Shown here one piece after another: positions 9,112 through 17,930 of a DNA stretch of 59,973 nt. Source of the DNA: Myceligenerans indicum. GTDB taxonomy: Bacteria > Actinomycetota > Actinomycetes > Actinomycetales > Cellulomonadaceae. Position 1 is the first letter of the stretch. Each line of letters opens with the position of its first letter. The translations under genes were made by a program, and so were the position numbers. The stretch spans positions 1 through 59,973 of the forward strand of contig NZ_JABBYC010000028.1 of assembly GCF_016742955.1 (NCBI RefSeq), written 5' to 3'. The notes below the pieces were generated by a model that had not been told where the DNA came from, did no database searches, and saw nothing but the letters and a program-made list of their open reading frames with translations.

Positions 9112-9594
9112 GTGGACACTGCGACATCCGGACTGCCGGAGAGCCCGTCCAGCGGCCTGGGCCTCCTTCTGGGCACGTTCACCCCGAAGCTCGACGAGAA
9201 GGGCCGGCTCATCCTTCCCGCCAAGTTCCGGGGGCGCCTTGCCGGGGGTCTGGTCATGACCCGCGGCCAGGACCGGTGCCTGTTCCTGCTCCCGATGGAC
9301 GAGTTCAGCCGGATCTACGAGCAGGTCCGTTCCGCGCCCGTGACGAGCCAGCAGGCGCGCGACTACCTGCGGATGTTCCTGTCGAGCGCCTCGGACGAGG
9401 TGCCCGACAAGCAGGGCCGGGTCTCCATTCCCCCTCCCCTGCGCGAGTACGCGGGCCTGGGTCGCGACGTCGTCGTGATCGGGGTCGGCACCCGCGTGGA
9501 GGTCTGGGACGCGGAGGCCTGGGCGGCCTACTCGGAGGAGAAGGAGGCGGGTTACGCCGATATCGCCCAGGCGATATCGGACCTCGGCATCTGA
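9112..9594 (+). CDS. mraZ: Transcriptional regulator MraZ
   Basis: DNA-binding repressor of the division/cell-wall cluster, 160 residues, forming a ring of double AbrB-like (SpoVT) domains. The first repeat is [21 protein letters not shown] and the second contains [22 protein letters not shown], with the conserved D-KGR-P signature in each. The GTG at 9112 was chosen because GAGGGGAGG ends 8 nt upstream and no start exists nearer the conserved LLLGTF. This gives an N-terminal extension of about 15 residues over the usual 143-residue form. It lies downstream of three GTGGAG operator repeats and heads the rsmH-ftsL-ftsI operon. Confidence 0.96.
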   Translation: MDTATSGLPESPSSGLGLLLGTFTPKLDEKGRLILPAKFRGRLAGGLVMTRGQDRCLFLLPMDEFSRIYEQVRSAPVTSQQARDYLRMFLSSASDEVPDKQGRVSIPPPLREYAGLGRDVVVIGVGTRVEVWDAEAWAAYSEEKEAGYADIAQAISDLGI

Positions 9595-9786
9595 CTCCGC
9601 TCAGGCCCGCCGGCCGTCCGGTGAGGCCTCCTCCCGCGAGATCTGGCGCACTTCCCCGGCGCCAGAAACGCGGAGGGAGACCTGACCGGACGGCCTCGTC
9701 CACGGACCGTGGCCCGCGGCACCTGGGCAAAACAAAAGAATCCGGCAAGCAACGAGAACGACATGAAATCGGAAGGAGGGCGGGAC

Positions 9787-10872
9787 ATGATGAACGCCAC
9801 CGAAGACCGCACCGGCGACGCGGCGGACCGGCACGTGCCCGTCCTCCTGCAGCGCTGCGTCGACCTGCTCGCCCCCGCACTCACGGAGCCGGGCGCCGTG
9901 CTGGTCGACTGCACGCTCGGTATGGGCGGCCACACCGAGGGCGTCCTGGAGCAGATACCCACGGCGCACGTGATCGGCATCGACCGGGACCCCGAGGCCC
10001 TCCGGCTCGCGTCGGAGCGCCTGGCGCGCTTCGGCGACCGGTTCACGCCGGTGCACGCCGTCTACGACGAGATCGCCGACGTCGTCGCCGAGCACACCCA
10101 CGGCGGTCCCACGCCGGGGGCCGCACAGGGCGTGCTCATGGACCTCGGCGTCAGCTCGCTGCAGCTCGACGAGACCGACCGCGGCTTCGCGTACGCCCAG
10201 GACGCGCCGCTCGACATGCGGATGGACCCCACCCGCGGGCAGACGGCGGCGGACGTGCTCAACACGTACGACGAGCGCGAGCTGGCCCGGATCCTGCGGG
10301 AGTACGGCGAGGAGCGGTTCGCCCCGAAGATCGCGCGGGCGATCGTCCGGCGCCGCGAGTCGGCGCCCTGGGAACGCTCCGGCGACCTGGTCGACCTGCT
10401 GCGCGCCACGATCCCGGCCGCGACCCGCAAGACCGGCGGGCATCCGGGCAAGCGCACGTTCCAGGCGCTGCGGATCGAGGTGAACGGCGAGATCGAGGTA
10501 CTCGAACGCGCCGTCCCGGCCGCGATCGAGGTGCTGGCCGTCGGCGGGCGGATCGTCGTGGAGTCGTACCACTCGCTGGAGGACCGCATCGTCAAGCGGG
10601 CCATCCAGCGCGGGACGACGTCGTCGGCACCGCCCGGCCTGCCCGTCGAGCCCGAGACCCACAAGCCCTACCTGGAGGCGCTGACCCGGGGTGCGGAGAC
10701 CGCGGACGAGCCGGAGATCGAGCGCAATCCTCGCTCGGCCTCGGTCCGGCTGCGTGCCGCCCGCCGGCTGCGTCCCACCCCGGACCATCTGCGCGACTCG
10801 CACGACCAGCGTTCCCGACCAGTTCAGGGGAATCCCCGCAAGCACCAGGCACGCAAGGAGGACCGCCGATGA
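9787..10872 (+). CDS. rsmH: 16S rRNA (cytosine1402-N4)-methyltransferase RsmH
   Basis: SAM-dependent methyltransferase of 361 residues that modifies C1402 in the ribosomal P site (formerly MraW). The SAM-binding segment [17 protein letters not shown] is near residue 40 and GIDRDPEAL follows. Other family blocks are [42 protein letters not shown] and the catalytic-region [12 protein letters not shown]. The start ATG at 9787 follows GGAAGGAGGG with ideal spacing, and a second ATG is immediately adjacent. It ends in a basic tail and overlaps ftsL (ATGA). The 192 bp upstream contain no gene. Confidence 0.97.
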   Translation: MMNATEDRTGDAADRHVPVLLQRCVDLLAPALTEPGAVLVDCTLGMGGHTEGVLEQIPTAHVIGIDRDPEALRLASERLARFGDRFTPVHAVYDEIADVVAEHTHGGPTPGAAQGVLMDLGVSSLQLDETDRGFAYAQDAPLDMRMDPTRGQTAADVLNTYDERELARILREYGEERFAPKIARAIVRRRESAPWERSGDLVDLLRATIPAATRKTGGHPGKRTFQALRIEVNGEIEVLERAVPAAIEVLAVGGRIVVESYHSLEDRIVKRAIQRGTTSSAPPGLPVEPETHKPYLEALTRGAETADEPEIERNPRSASVRLRAARRLRPTPDHLRDSHDQRSRPVQGNPRKHQARKEDRR

Positions 10873-11309
10873 GCGCAGCACGCGCAGCCGCCGCGCGGAC
10901 CACGGCCGCACCCCACCGGTCGCCGTCGCGCCCGGCGAACCGTCGCCCGTCGCTGACCGCGATCGCCGGCGGCGCCGGACGCACCGGCCGCCGCTTCGAC
11001 GCGGTCCGCGCACCCCTGCACGCCCGGTCCAAGATCCCGTTCCTCGTGCTGTGCGCCACGATCATGCTCGTGGCGCTCGTCGGCGCGCTCGTGCTGAACA
11101 CGACGCTCGCCCGGGGCTCGTACGAGATGGCCCGGCTGCAGAGCGACGTGGGGCGCACCGCCCAGGACGTGCAGGGGCTGCAGGAGGACATCGCCCAGTC
11201 CGAGGCCGATCTGGCCACCACCGCCCGCTCCTACGGGATGGTGCCCGCCGAGAACCCGACCATGCTCTCGGTGAAGACCGGCAAGGTGGTGCGGGAGAAC
11301 GACGAGTGA
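10869..11309 (+). CDS. ftsL: Cell division protein FtsL-like (bitopic septum protein)
   Basis: Protein of 146 residues with a basic, disordered cytoplasmic N-terminus (~1-55), one transmembrane helix ([19 protein letters not shown], about 60-78) and a heptad-rich periplasmic segment ([24 protein letters not shown]) able to form the FtsL/FtsB/FtsQ coiled coil. Primary sequence is poorly conserved in FtsL, so the call rests on topology and on its place between rsmH and ftsI. It overlaps both neighbours by 4 nt (ATGA and GTGA), which indicates tight co-translation. Confidence 0.85.
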   Translation: MSAARAAAARTTAAPHRSPSRPANRRPSLTAIAGGAGRTGRRFDAVRAPLHARSKIPFLVLCATIMLVALVGALVLNTTLARGSYEMARLQSDVGRTAQDVQGLQEDIAQSEADLATTARSYGMVPAENPTMLSVKTGKVVRENDE

Positions 11310-13909
11310 CGGCGCCGCGGGAACCGGGGCGCGGGACCTCGTCGTCCCGGCGGAACACCGCCTCGCCGCGCTCGTCCGCGAGCGCGGCGAGCACCAGGGC
11401 CAGGAGCGCGTCGAAGGGGTCGAAGGGCGCGTCGGCGTCGAGGAAGTCCGGCGAACCCCGGACCACCGGCAAGCCCAGGACCGCCGGCAGGCCCAGGAAC
11501 GGCGACCGGGCCGACGACGCCGGCACGTCCCAGGTGGGCGGGTCGAAGGCCGGTGCCGGATCGAGGGCCGGTGTCAGGTCGAAGAGCAGTGCTGGGTCGA
11601 AGGCCGGTGCCGGGTCGAAGAGCGGCCGCCGGGCCGCCGGGCGTACGTCGTCGGGCACGAGGACCGCCCGTGCACAGGCATCGGGCCCGGCAGCGCAGGG
11701 CGGGAAGTCCGCGACCCGGAAGACGGCGGACACCAGGACGCCGATCGCGAGGGCTCAGGGCAGGAAGACACCGGGGACGAAGACGCAGGGCGCGAGGTCC
11801 CAGGGCGCGAAGTCCCAGAGCACGAAGCCGCGTGGCGCCAAGACGGGTGGCACGAAGCCGCGTGGCGCCAAGGCTCGTGGCGCGAAGACACCGGGCGCCG
11901 GGGGCGGCGCGGCGGCCCGGAAGAAGCCGTCGCCCCGGACGTCGTCCCGGAACCGGTCCGCGTCCGCCCGGAAGCGCACCACCACGTCGCGCCTCGGCCT
12001 GCAGGCCCCGCCCGCGGCACGGCGTGCGCCGTCGTCGCCGAACGCCGGGACCCGCCCCGCGGCGGCGTCCGCGCGGCCCCGCGGCGCGGCAGGTGCGCGC
12101 CGCCCGGCCCCGCTGGAGGGGCGTCGCTTCACGCCGATGCGCCGGGCGCCCGGCAGCCCTGAGCTGCGGCAGCGCTGGCTGATCGGCGTCACCGCCGTGA
12201 TCGTGCTGGTGTTCGTGGCGCGGCTCGTCCAGGTCCAGGTCATCCAGGGCCCGGCGCTGGCGGCCGACGCGCAGGCGTCCCGGCTCGCCACCGCCGTCAC
12301 GCCGGCGCACCGCGGGGACATCACCGACTCCGCCGGCGTCGTGCTCGCCACGTCCGTGGACCGCTACACGGTCATCGCCGACCCCGTCGCGATCCAGTCG
12401 TTCCGCGGGCACGGCCGTGTCGACTCGCGGGGCAGGGCCGTGCAGAACGGTGCGCTGGGCGTGGCCCAGCTCCTGGGCCCGGTCCTGGACATGCCCGACG
12501 CCGAACTCGCCGCGAAGCTCGTGGGCGAGTCCCGGTACGTCGTGCTGGCCAAGGACGTCGTGCCGCGCGCCCAGCGCGCGATCGCGGAGCTCGGACTGCG
12601 CGCATACATCCGCACCGATCTGGTCAGCAAGCGCACCTACCCGGCGGGCACCGTGGGCGGCGGCCTGCTGGGCTTCGTGAACGGCGAGCAGGCCGGCCAG
12701 GCCGGCGTCGAGGCCGCGTACGACGACGTGCTGGCCGGATCGGCCGGCTCGGAGACGTACGAACGTTCGCGCGACGGCCTGCGCATCCCGGCCGCGGAGC
12801 AGGAGTACACGCCCGCGGTCCCGGGCGACGACATCCACCTCACGCTCGTGCACGACGTGCAGTGGAAGGCGCAGGACGCCGTCGACGCGGCGGTCAGGAA
12901 GACGGGAGCGGCGTACGGGATCGCCGTCGTGCAGGACGTGCGCACGGGTGAGGTGATCGCACTGGCCGACTCCGGGGCGCCGGACCCGAACGACCGCTCC
13001 ACAGCCGCTGTGGCCAAGCCCTCCCAGGCGGTGACCGCCGTCTTCGAGCCGGGATCCACCGGCAAGGTGGTCACGATGGCCGCCGCGCTGGAGACCGGTG
13101 CCTGGCAGCCGGACTCGCAGTTCACGGTGCCCTACCGGTGGACGGCCCCGTCCGGGCAGACGTTCAGCGACTCGCACGAGCACGCCGTCGAACACCTCAC
13201 GCTGGCCGGGGTACTGGCGGAGTCCTCCAACGTGGGCACCGTCATGGCCGGCGAGGGGATCCCGCTGCAGACACGCCAGGACTACCTGGAGAAGTTCGGG
13301 TTCGGGCAGCTGACGGGACTCGGCCTGCCGGGCGAGTCCGCCGGGCTCATGCCGCCCGACGACGTGACGAAATGGGACCTGCGCACCCGCGACACCGTGC
13401 TGTTCGGCCAGGGCCTCTCGGCCAACGCCATGCAGGTCACCGGGGTCTTCTCCACCGTGGCCAACGGCGGCATCCGCATGGCTCCCACCCTGCTGGCCGG
13501 CACCACGGACGCCGACGGCGAGGAGTCGGTCCCGGACCGCCCGGCCGGCGAGCGGGTCATCTCCACCGGGACCGCGGACACCCTCCTGCACATGATGGAG
13601 GCCGTGACGGGTGAGGAGGGCACGGCAGCCAACGCGAAGGTGCCCGGGTACCGCGTGGCCGGCAAGACGGGTACCGCGCAGATGTGGCTCGAGGGCGGCG
13701 GGCAGACCTACATGGCGTCGTTCGTGGGGGTGGCGCCCGCCGACGACCCCCGCTACACCGTCGGGGTCTTCCTCCGGTCCCCGCACTCCAGCATCTACGG
13801 CGGCGTGGTCGCGGCGCCGGTGTTCAGCGACATCATGAGCTTCACCCTGCAGACGATGGACGTCCCGCCCAGCGAGGAGAAGTACCGGCCGCTGAAGCTG
13901 ACATGGTGA
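11306..13909 (+). CDS. ftsI: Peptidoglycan transpeptidase FtsI (PBP3) with a long basic N-terminal extension
   Basis: Class B penicillin-binding protein of 867 residues that crosslinks septal peptidoglycan. The transmembrane helix WLIGVTAVIVLVFVARLVQV is at about 290. The dimerisation domain follows, then the transpeptidase with the catalytic S-x-x-K as STGK (~581), SSN (~641) and KTGTAQ (~786). Before the helix lie some 288 residues rich in Ser, Lys, Arg, Gly and Thr with internal repeats (GAKTGGTKPRGAKARGAKT), resembling histone-H1-like tails. The GTG start overlaps the ftsL stop, and the frame is fully open with strong GC3 bias, which supports the extension being translated. An in-frame ATG at 12137 would instead give a normal 590-residue FtsI. 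murE, the usual next gene, is absent and an IS630 element follows. Confidence 0.93.
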   Translation: MTAPREPGRGTSSSRRNTASPRSSASAASTRARSASKGSKGASASRKSGEPRTTGKPRTAGRPRNGDRADDAGTSQVGGSKAGAGSRAGVRSKSSAGSKAGAGSKSGRRAAGRTSSGTRTARAQASGPAAQGGKSATRKTADTRTPIARAQGRKTPGTKTQGARSQGAKSQSTKPRGAKTGGTKPRGAKARGAKTPGAGGGAAARKKPSPRTSSRNRSASARKRTTTSRLGLQAPPAARRAPSSPNAGTRPAAASARPRGAAGARRPAPLEGRRFTPMRRAPGSPELRQRWLIGVTAVIVLVFVARLVQVQVIQGPALAADAQASRLATAVTPAHRGDITDSAGVVLATSVDRYTVIADPVAIQSFRGHGRVDSRGRAVQNGALGVAQLLGPVLDMPDAELAAKLVGESRYVVLAKDVVPRAQRAIAELGLRAYIRTDLVSKRTYPAGTVGGGLLGFVNGEQAGQAGVEAAYDDVLAGSAGSETYERSRDGLRIPAAEQEYTPAVPGDDIHLTLVHDVQWKAQDAVDAAVRKTGAAYGIAVVQDVRTGEVIALADSGAPDPNDRSTAAVAKPSQAVTAVFEPGSTGKVVTMAAALETGAWQPDSQFTVPYRWTAPSGQTFSDSHEHAVEHLTLAGVLAESSNVGTVMAGEGIPLQTRQDYLEKFGFGQLTGLGLPGESAGLMPPDDVTKWDLRTRDTVLFGQGLSANAMQVTGVFSTVANGGIRMAPTLLAGTTDADGEESVPDRPAGERVISTGTADTLLHMMEAVTGEEGTAANAKVPGYRVAGKTGTAQMWLEGGGQTYMASFVGVAPADDPRYTVGVFLRSPHSSIYGGVVAAPVFSDIMSFTLQTMDVPPSEEKYRPLKLTW

Positions 13910-13998
13910 GGGGCGGACGGGCCGAGGTGAGCCGAAAGTGCAGCCGAGTGCTGTCGACGGTGTGCTGAACGCTGATCAGAGCATGTGCTGAACACCGG

Positions 13999-15093
13999 CT
14001 AGTCTCCTGAGTCAGGAATTCTGTTCAGATATGCGGCGAGTCGTTCAAGGATCTCGTCGGCGGTCTTGGTCCACACGTAGGGGCGCGGGTTGGTGTTCCA
14101 GCCGGCGATCCAGTCCCGGATGTCTTTCTCCAGGGACTGGACGGACTTGTGGACCCCGCGGCGGATCTGCTTGTTGGTCAGTTCGGCGAACCAGCGCTCG
14201 ACGAGGTTGAGCCAGGAGGATCCGGTCGGGGTGAAGTGCAGATGGAAGCGCGGGTGGGCGACCAGCCAGGTCTTGATCGCCGGGGTCTTGTGCGTGGCGT
14301 AGTTGTCCAGTACGAGGTGAACGTCCAGGCCCTTCGGCGTCTGCTTGTCGATCTTGACCAGGAACTTCTTGAACTCCTCGGCGCGGTGGCGGCGGTGCAG
14401 GGAGCCGATGACCTGGCCGGTGGCGACCTCCAGGGCGGCGAACAGGGTCGTGGTGGTGCCGGCGCGCACGTAGTCGTGGGTGGCGCGCTCGGGGACGCCG
14501 GGCATCATCGGCAGGACCGGCTGGGAGCGGTCCAGCGCCTGGATCTGGGACTTCTCGTCCACGCAGAACACCAGCGCCCGCTCCGGCGGGTCGAGATACA
14601 GCCCCACCACGTCGTGGACCTTGTCCACGAAGAACGGATCCGTGGACAGCTTGAACCCCTCGACGCGGTGGGGCTGCAGACCGAAGGCCCGCCAGATGCG
14701 CGAGACCGTCGACTGCGACATGCCCATCTCGGCCGCCATCGCCCGGGTCGACCAGTGCGTGGCGTCCTTGGGTTTGGTCTCCAGCGTCCGGGTCACCAGC
14801 GCCGCGACCTGCTCGTCGGTCACCGACCGCGGGCCACCCGAACGGGGCATGTCACCCAGGCCTGCGATCCGGTGCTCCACGAACCGCGCCCGCCACCGCC
14901 CCACCGCATGCGGCGTCGCCCCCAGTTTCTGCGCGACCGCCTGATTCGTGGCACCCGTCGCGCACTCCAGGATGATCCGGCACCGCAACGCCCACGACTG
15001 AGGCGTCGAGCGCTTACGCACCCACCCCTCCAACGCCGCACGCTCATCCTCGCTCAGCAGCAGCTCTGCCTTCGGCCTGCCCACCTGCCCCAT
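13999..15093 (-). CDS. IS630 family transposase
   Basis: DDE transposase of 364 residues. A helix-turn-helix region (~20-130) includes [20 protein letters not shown] and an IS630 Arg-rich segment. The catalytic triad can be placed in [17 protein letters not shown] (D, ~185), [13 protein letters not shown] (D, ~265) and [15 protein letters not shown] (E, ~300). Unusually, the last base of the element is also the last base of the GAC codon, and the TAG stop codon is completed by the duplicated TA plus the flanking G. Read-through into flanking DNA is therefore avoided only because the element inserts in CTAG. The gene appears intact. Confidence 0.95.
   Translation of the reverse strand: MGQVGRPKAELLLSEDERAALEGWVRKRSTPQSWALRCRIILECATGATNQAVAQKLGATPHAVGRWRARFVEHRIAGLGDMPRSGGPRSVTDEQVAALVTRTLETKPKDATHWSTRAMAAEMGMSQSTVSRIWRAFGLQPHRVEGFKLSTDPFFVDKVHDVVGLYLDPPERALVFCVDEKSQIQALDRSQPVLPMMPGVPERATHDYVRAGTTTTLFAALEVATGQVIGSLHRRHRAEEFKKFLVKIDKQTPKGLDVHLVLDNYATHKTPAIKTWLVAHPRFHLHFTPTGSSWLNLVERWFAELTNKQIRRGVHKSVQSLEKDIRDWIAGWNTNPRPYVWTKTADEILERLAAYLNRIPDSGD
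14002..14029. repeat. IS630 left terminal inverted repeat
   Basis: 28 bp matching the reverse complement of 15109-15136 at 27 positions; the mismatch is at 14014. It begins GTCTCCTGAGTC and abuts the TA duplication. Confidence 0.93.
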
Positions 15094-15108
15094 CAGGCAA
15101 GACTATCT

Positions 15109-15136
15109 TCTGAACAGAATTCCAGACTCAGGAGAC
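15109..15136. repeat. IS630 right terminal inverted repeat
   Basis: Partner of the repeat at 14002-14029 (27/28 identity). The transposase start codon at 15093 lies just inside it, so the promoter of the transposase must overlap this end. Confidence 0.93.
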
Positions 15137-15203
15137 TAGCGAGTGTGCTAGATGCGGGATAGGGCGTCTCGACCGGTGCTTCGACGCGTCTCCGTTCGAA
15201 GCC

Positions 15204-15698
15204 ATGACGATGCCAGACGCCCCAAACCTGCCCGACTACATCGACATGGCGGTGCGCGGCGGGTTCCCCGAGGCCATCACCATGACAGAGCGTCAGCGCG
15301 GCTTCTGGTTCCCGGGGTACGTCGATCAACTGGTCCACCGTGACGTCACCGCACTCGCCGAAGTCCGTTCGCCAGAGCGACTCGCCGCGCTGCTCCAGGC
15401 AACGGCCGTGTCCAGCGCCGGCACACCCGCTCTGGCCACGATCGCCACAGCAGCCGGCATCGACGCCTCGACCGCACGTGTCTACCTCGACCTCCTCGAA
15501 GGTGCCCAGGGAAGGGTCGTCGGCATTGAGATCAAGGCCAAGGCAAGCCCGGAGCCACGCGATGCCCGCCACCTCGAGTGGCTCCAGGACGAACTCGTCG
15601 ACACCTTCGTGAAGGGGATCGTGCTCCATTCGGGAGCGGCTTCCTATCCACTCGGCAAGAACATCTGGGCGCTCCCGATCGCGACGGTCTGGCGGTGA
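15204..15698 (+). pseudogene. Remnant of a DUF4143-containing AAA ATPase
   Basis: The 164-residue open frame matches only parts of the DUF4143 ATPase family, which are proteins of about 400 residues. It has the start of DUF4143 (DYIDMAVRGGFPEAI, then R-FWFPGYVDQLVHRDV and LLQATA), runs to the helix-turn-helix-like TARVYLDLLEG, and then jumps to the family C-terminus (VVGIEIKAKASPEPRDARHL through GIVLHSGAASYPLGKNIWALPI). The N-terminal P-loop ATPase domain and roughly 80-100 central residues are missing. The internal loss kept the frame. The IS630 insertion just upstream may have removed the 5' part. Function is presumed lost. Motif recall supports the family, but the deletion size is an estimate. 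Confidence 0.7.
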
Positions 15699-15779
15699 CG
15701 GGATGTGCTTCGCACGGACCGCAGGTTCATCACCGGGCACCTGCTTCGCGACGGACCCGGTGCGGGGCAGCGGTGTGTT

Positions 15780-16010
15780 GATGATGAGATCGCAGCGTGC
15801 GCGGTGACAAGAGAGCGTGCACTCTGCGTTGACTTGTCCGGACGCCAGAGCTGGCCGACGTCGGCCTGGCCCGCCTCGATGACTTGATCAGAAGCATGTC
15901 CGACCTGGTGCTGCCCAGGATCGTGGCTCGTGACAGTAACGTCCCGTGGTGATTCCTTCCCAGACCGACGCCGGCTTACGACGTCCGTCCAGGCGAAGGA
16001 GAACATCGCG
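15780..16010 (+). ncRNA. Candidate IS110 bridge-RNA region
   Basis: Gene-free DNA directly upstream of an IS110 transposase. In IS110-group elements this left-end segment encodes the bridge RNA that pairs with both target and donor DNA. Several short GC-rich inverted segments are present, but I could not fold it or identify guide loops. The call rests on position alone. If the element belongs to the IS1111 group, the RNA would lie downstream of the gene instead. Confidence 0.25.
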
Positions 16011-17105
16011 GTGTCCATGCTCGCAGAAGCCACATCCACGGCGCCGACCGTGGCACAGGCATACATGTTCGTCGTCGGCGTCGACACCCATGCTCGCGCT
16101 CACGTCTACTCGGTGATCGAGGCGATCACGGGCGCGGTGGTCGAGACACAGTCGTTCCCCACGACCCCGGCCGGGCTCGCCCGCGCGTCGGCGTGGATCG
16201 CCCGTCGCACGGTCGACACGCCGGAAGCGGTCCTGATCAGTATGGAAGGAACCGGATCCTACGGCCGACTGGCCGCGGCCCAACTGGCCGGGCTCGGATA
16301 CCGGATCGTGGAGGCACTGACCCCGGTGCGCGGCAAGGGCCGCGCCAAGTCCGACGAGCTCGACGCCCAGAGAGCTGCGCGCGACGTCCTCGGCCTGCCC
16401 GCCGACCGGCTGCGCGACCACCGCACCGGAGCCGTCGCCGGGGCGCTGCAGGTCCTGACCACGGCGCGTGACCGGCTGACCACCGAGCGCACCGCGCAGG
16501 TCAACGCGTTGACCGGGCTCCTGCGCACCCACGACCTTGGTCTGGACGCCGGCAGTTCCCTCAGTGCCGCCCAGATCCGCGTCGTCAAGAACTGGCGCAC
16601 CCGGACCGAATCACTGGACCAGCGCGTCGCCCGCGCTGAGTCCATCCGTCTCGCCGCGCGCATCGCCGACCTCGACGAACAGCTCAACGACAACGAGAAG
16701 ACCCTGCGAGACCTGGTCACCGAACACGCCCCAGACCTGCTGGCCGAGCCTGGCATCGGTCCGTACTGCGCCGCGGTCATCCTCGCAACCTGGGCCTACC
16801 CGGGACGGGTCCGTTCCGAGGCCGCGTTCGCGCGCCTGGCCGGCACCGCACCCATCCCCGCCTCGTCCGGCAACCGCGCCGACCACCACCGCCTGGACCG
16901 CGGCGGCGACCGCCGCCTCAACCGCGCCCTGCACATTGCCACCCTCTCCCGCATGCGCAACCACGATGAAACACACTCCTACGTGCACAAACGGACCGCA
17001 GAAGGCAGAACCCACCGCGAAATCCGCCGACAACTCAAGCGCTACCTAACCCGCAAGATCCACAGACTCCTGACCAGGCAGAACACCCTCGCACCCACGA
17101 GTTGA
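16011..17105 (+). CDS. IS110 family transposase
   Basis: DEDD transposase/recombinase of 364 residues. The RuvC-like N-terminal domain shows VVGVDTHARAHVYSVIE (D, ~23), VLISMEGTGSYG (E, ~79) and KGRAKSDELDAQRAAR (D...D, ~120). A coiled linker follows, then the Transposase_20 domain with GIGPYCAAVILATW and PIPASSGNRADHHRLDRGGDRRLNRAL, where the PASSG serine is the expected catalytic nucleophile. The GTG at 16011 is preferred since AAGGAG lies 9 nt upstream; an ATG two codons on is equally usable. Longer upstream frames have no ribosome site. The gene looks intact, so the element may be active. Confidence 0.93.
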   Translation: MSMLAEATSTAPTVAQAYMFVVGVDTHARAHVYSVIEAITGAVVETQSFPTTPAGLARASAWIARRTVDTPEAVLISMEGTGSYGRLAAAQLAGLGYRIVEALTPVRGKGRAKSDELDAQRAARDVLGLPADRLRDHRTGAVAGALQVLTTARDRLTTERTAQVNALTGLLRTHDLGLDAGSSLSAAQIRVVKNWRTRTESLDQRVARAESIRLAARIADLDEQLNDNEKTLRDLVTEHAPDLLAEPGIGPYCAAVILATWAYPGRVRSEAAFARLAGTAPIPASSGNRADHHRLDRGGDRRLNRALHIATLSRMRNHDETHSYVHKRTAEGRTHREIRRQLKRYLTRKIHRLLTRQNTLAPTS

Positions 17106-17403
17106 CAGACATAGAAGCGTCTCTCAGGAACTGAACCTCAATGTCGAACCCCTTCTTCCAGTTTCCGAGTCCGCCCCACCACTTGAAAAACAGCCGAGAT
17201 CCTCGAACGCCCGAAACGTGTCAATCCAGAATTTCATCAAACCCAAGCACATTCGGTCGACCCAACCCCGCGGTCAGGGTCTACGGCATGAACTCGTCGA
17301 CCTGCCCAGCCTGGACGGCCGCGTCGCACGAAGACAAGGCCGAACAGCCTTGGGAGACAGCAAACGCCGAAAACACCGGCGATTGGTCAGATCCGCTTCA
17401 TAC
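17106..17403. other. Gene-free, lower-GC stretch between IS110 and the immunity gene
   Basis: About 300 bp with no convincing gene. An open frame on the plus strand (17141-17569) lacks a ribosome site, has a Pro/Ser-rich random-looking product and overlaps the immunity gene antisense. The right end of the IS110 element should lie here. Base composition is visibly less GC-rich than the rest of the window. Confidence 0.5.
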
Positions 17404-17928
17404 TCAGGACCGGAAGGGGATCCAATCCATAGCAGCTAACGCTCGCGCCAATACCGCCCTCCTTAAAGGGTCCGGATCAAGAGCGTCCTCCGCGAACTCC
17501 TCCCGCACATCCCTCGGATCGCCTAGGAGGTGCGTCACTTCCTCCACCCTTCCAGCGACAAGGACATAATCCGCATCCGTCAAGAGGATTGCAGGCCCGG
17601 AAACTCCGTCATTACTATAGGCGAACATGGCAAATGGGAGACCGTAAACTTGATCAAGCCCTAAATAGATATCGCTGGTGGACTCAAGCCCATATCCGAA
17701 CTGTTCATTGAGGGTCGAATCGCACGTTATAATGAAAATTTGGGCAGGCTCATCCTCGGTAAGGTCGATATACTTCGCCACAATATCAAGCGAAATGTCC
17801 ATATTTGAACGTTGCGCCGCACAAACACGCCCGGTGCTCTCGAGCCAATCTTGGCCGAAGAGGAGCCAGTCGGGAACCATCGAGCGAACCGCCTGGACGG
17901 GGGTGTCGCGCCCTGAGACTCGGCGCAC
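17404..17928 (-). CDS. Putative immunity protein of a polymorphic toxin system
   Basis: Acidic protein of 174 residues, no signal peptide or membrane segment. It contains TEDEPAQIFIITCDSTL, DIYLGLDQVYGLPFAMFAYSNDG and an acidic C-terminal helix. I do not recognise a named family. The GTG start lies 2 nt after the stop of the toxin-tip remnant, the usual arrangement of a toxin and its cytoplasmic immunity gene. Lower GC and less biased codon use than the neighbours suggest transfer. An alternative start is the ATG at 17880 (MVPDWLLF). Function is inferred from position only. Confidence 0.6.
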   Translation of the reverse strand: MRRVSGRDTPVQAVRSMVPDWLLFGQDWLESTGRVCAAQRSNMDISLDIVAKYIDLTEDEPAQIFIITCDSTLNEQFGYGLESTSDIYLGLDQVYGLPFAMFAYSNDGVSGPAILLTDADYVLVAGRVEEVTHLLGDPRDVREEFAEDALDPDPLRRAVLARALAAMDWIPFRS

Positions 17929-17930
17929 CG

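Larger units (their letters stand above)
14002..15136 (-). mobile_element. Complete IS630-family insertion sequence
   Basis: A 1135-bp element bounded by 28-bp inverted repeats (14002-14029 and 15109-15136, one mismatch) and flanked by a TA duplication (14000-14001, 15137-15138). The empty site would read CTAG, the target preferred by IS630. It encodes one transposase on the minus strand. It sits 92 nt after ftsI, at the inferred breakpoint of a dcw inversion. Intact repeats, duplication and gene suggest a recent insertion. Confidence 0.93.
15702..17140 (+). mobile_element. IS110-family element (boundaries unresolved)
   Basis: The region contains one IS110 transposase gene flanked by about 310 bp of gene-free DNA upstream and about 300 bp downstream. 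IS110 elements lack clear terminal repeats and target duplications, so the ends cannot be set by eye. They must lie after the DUF4143 remnant stop (15698) and before the immunity gene (17404). The coordinates given are outer and approximate guesses. Confidence 0.55.

Noticed and set aside
17141..17569. 142-codon plus-strand frame after the IS110 transposase
   Set aside because: There is no ribosome site, the product is a Pro/Ser-rich random-looking sequence, and it overlaps the better-supported immunity gene on the other strand.
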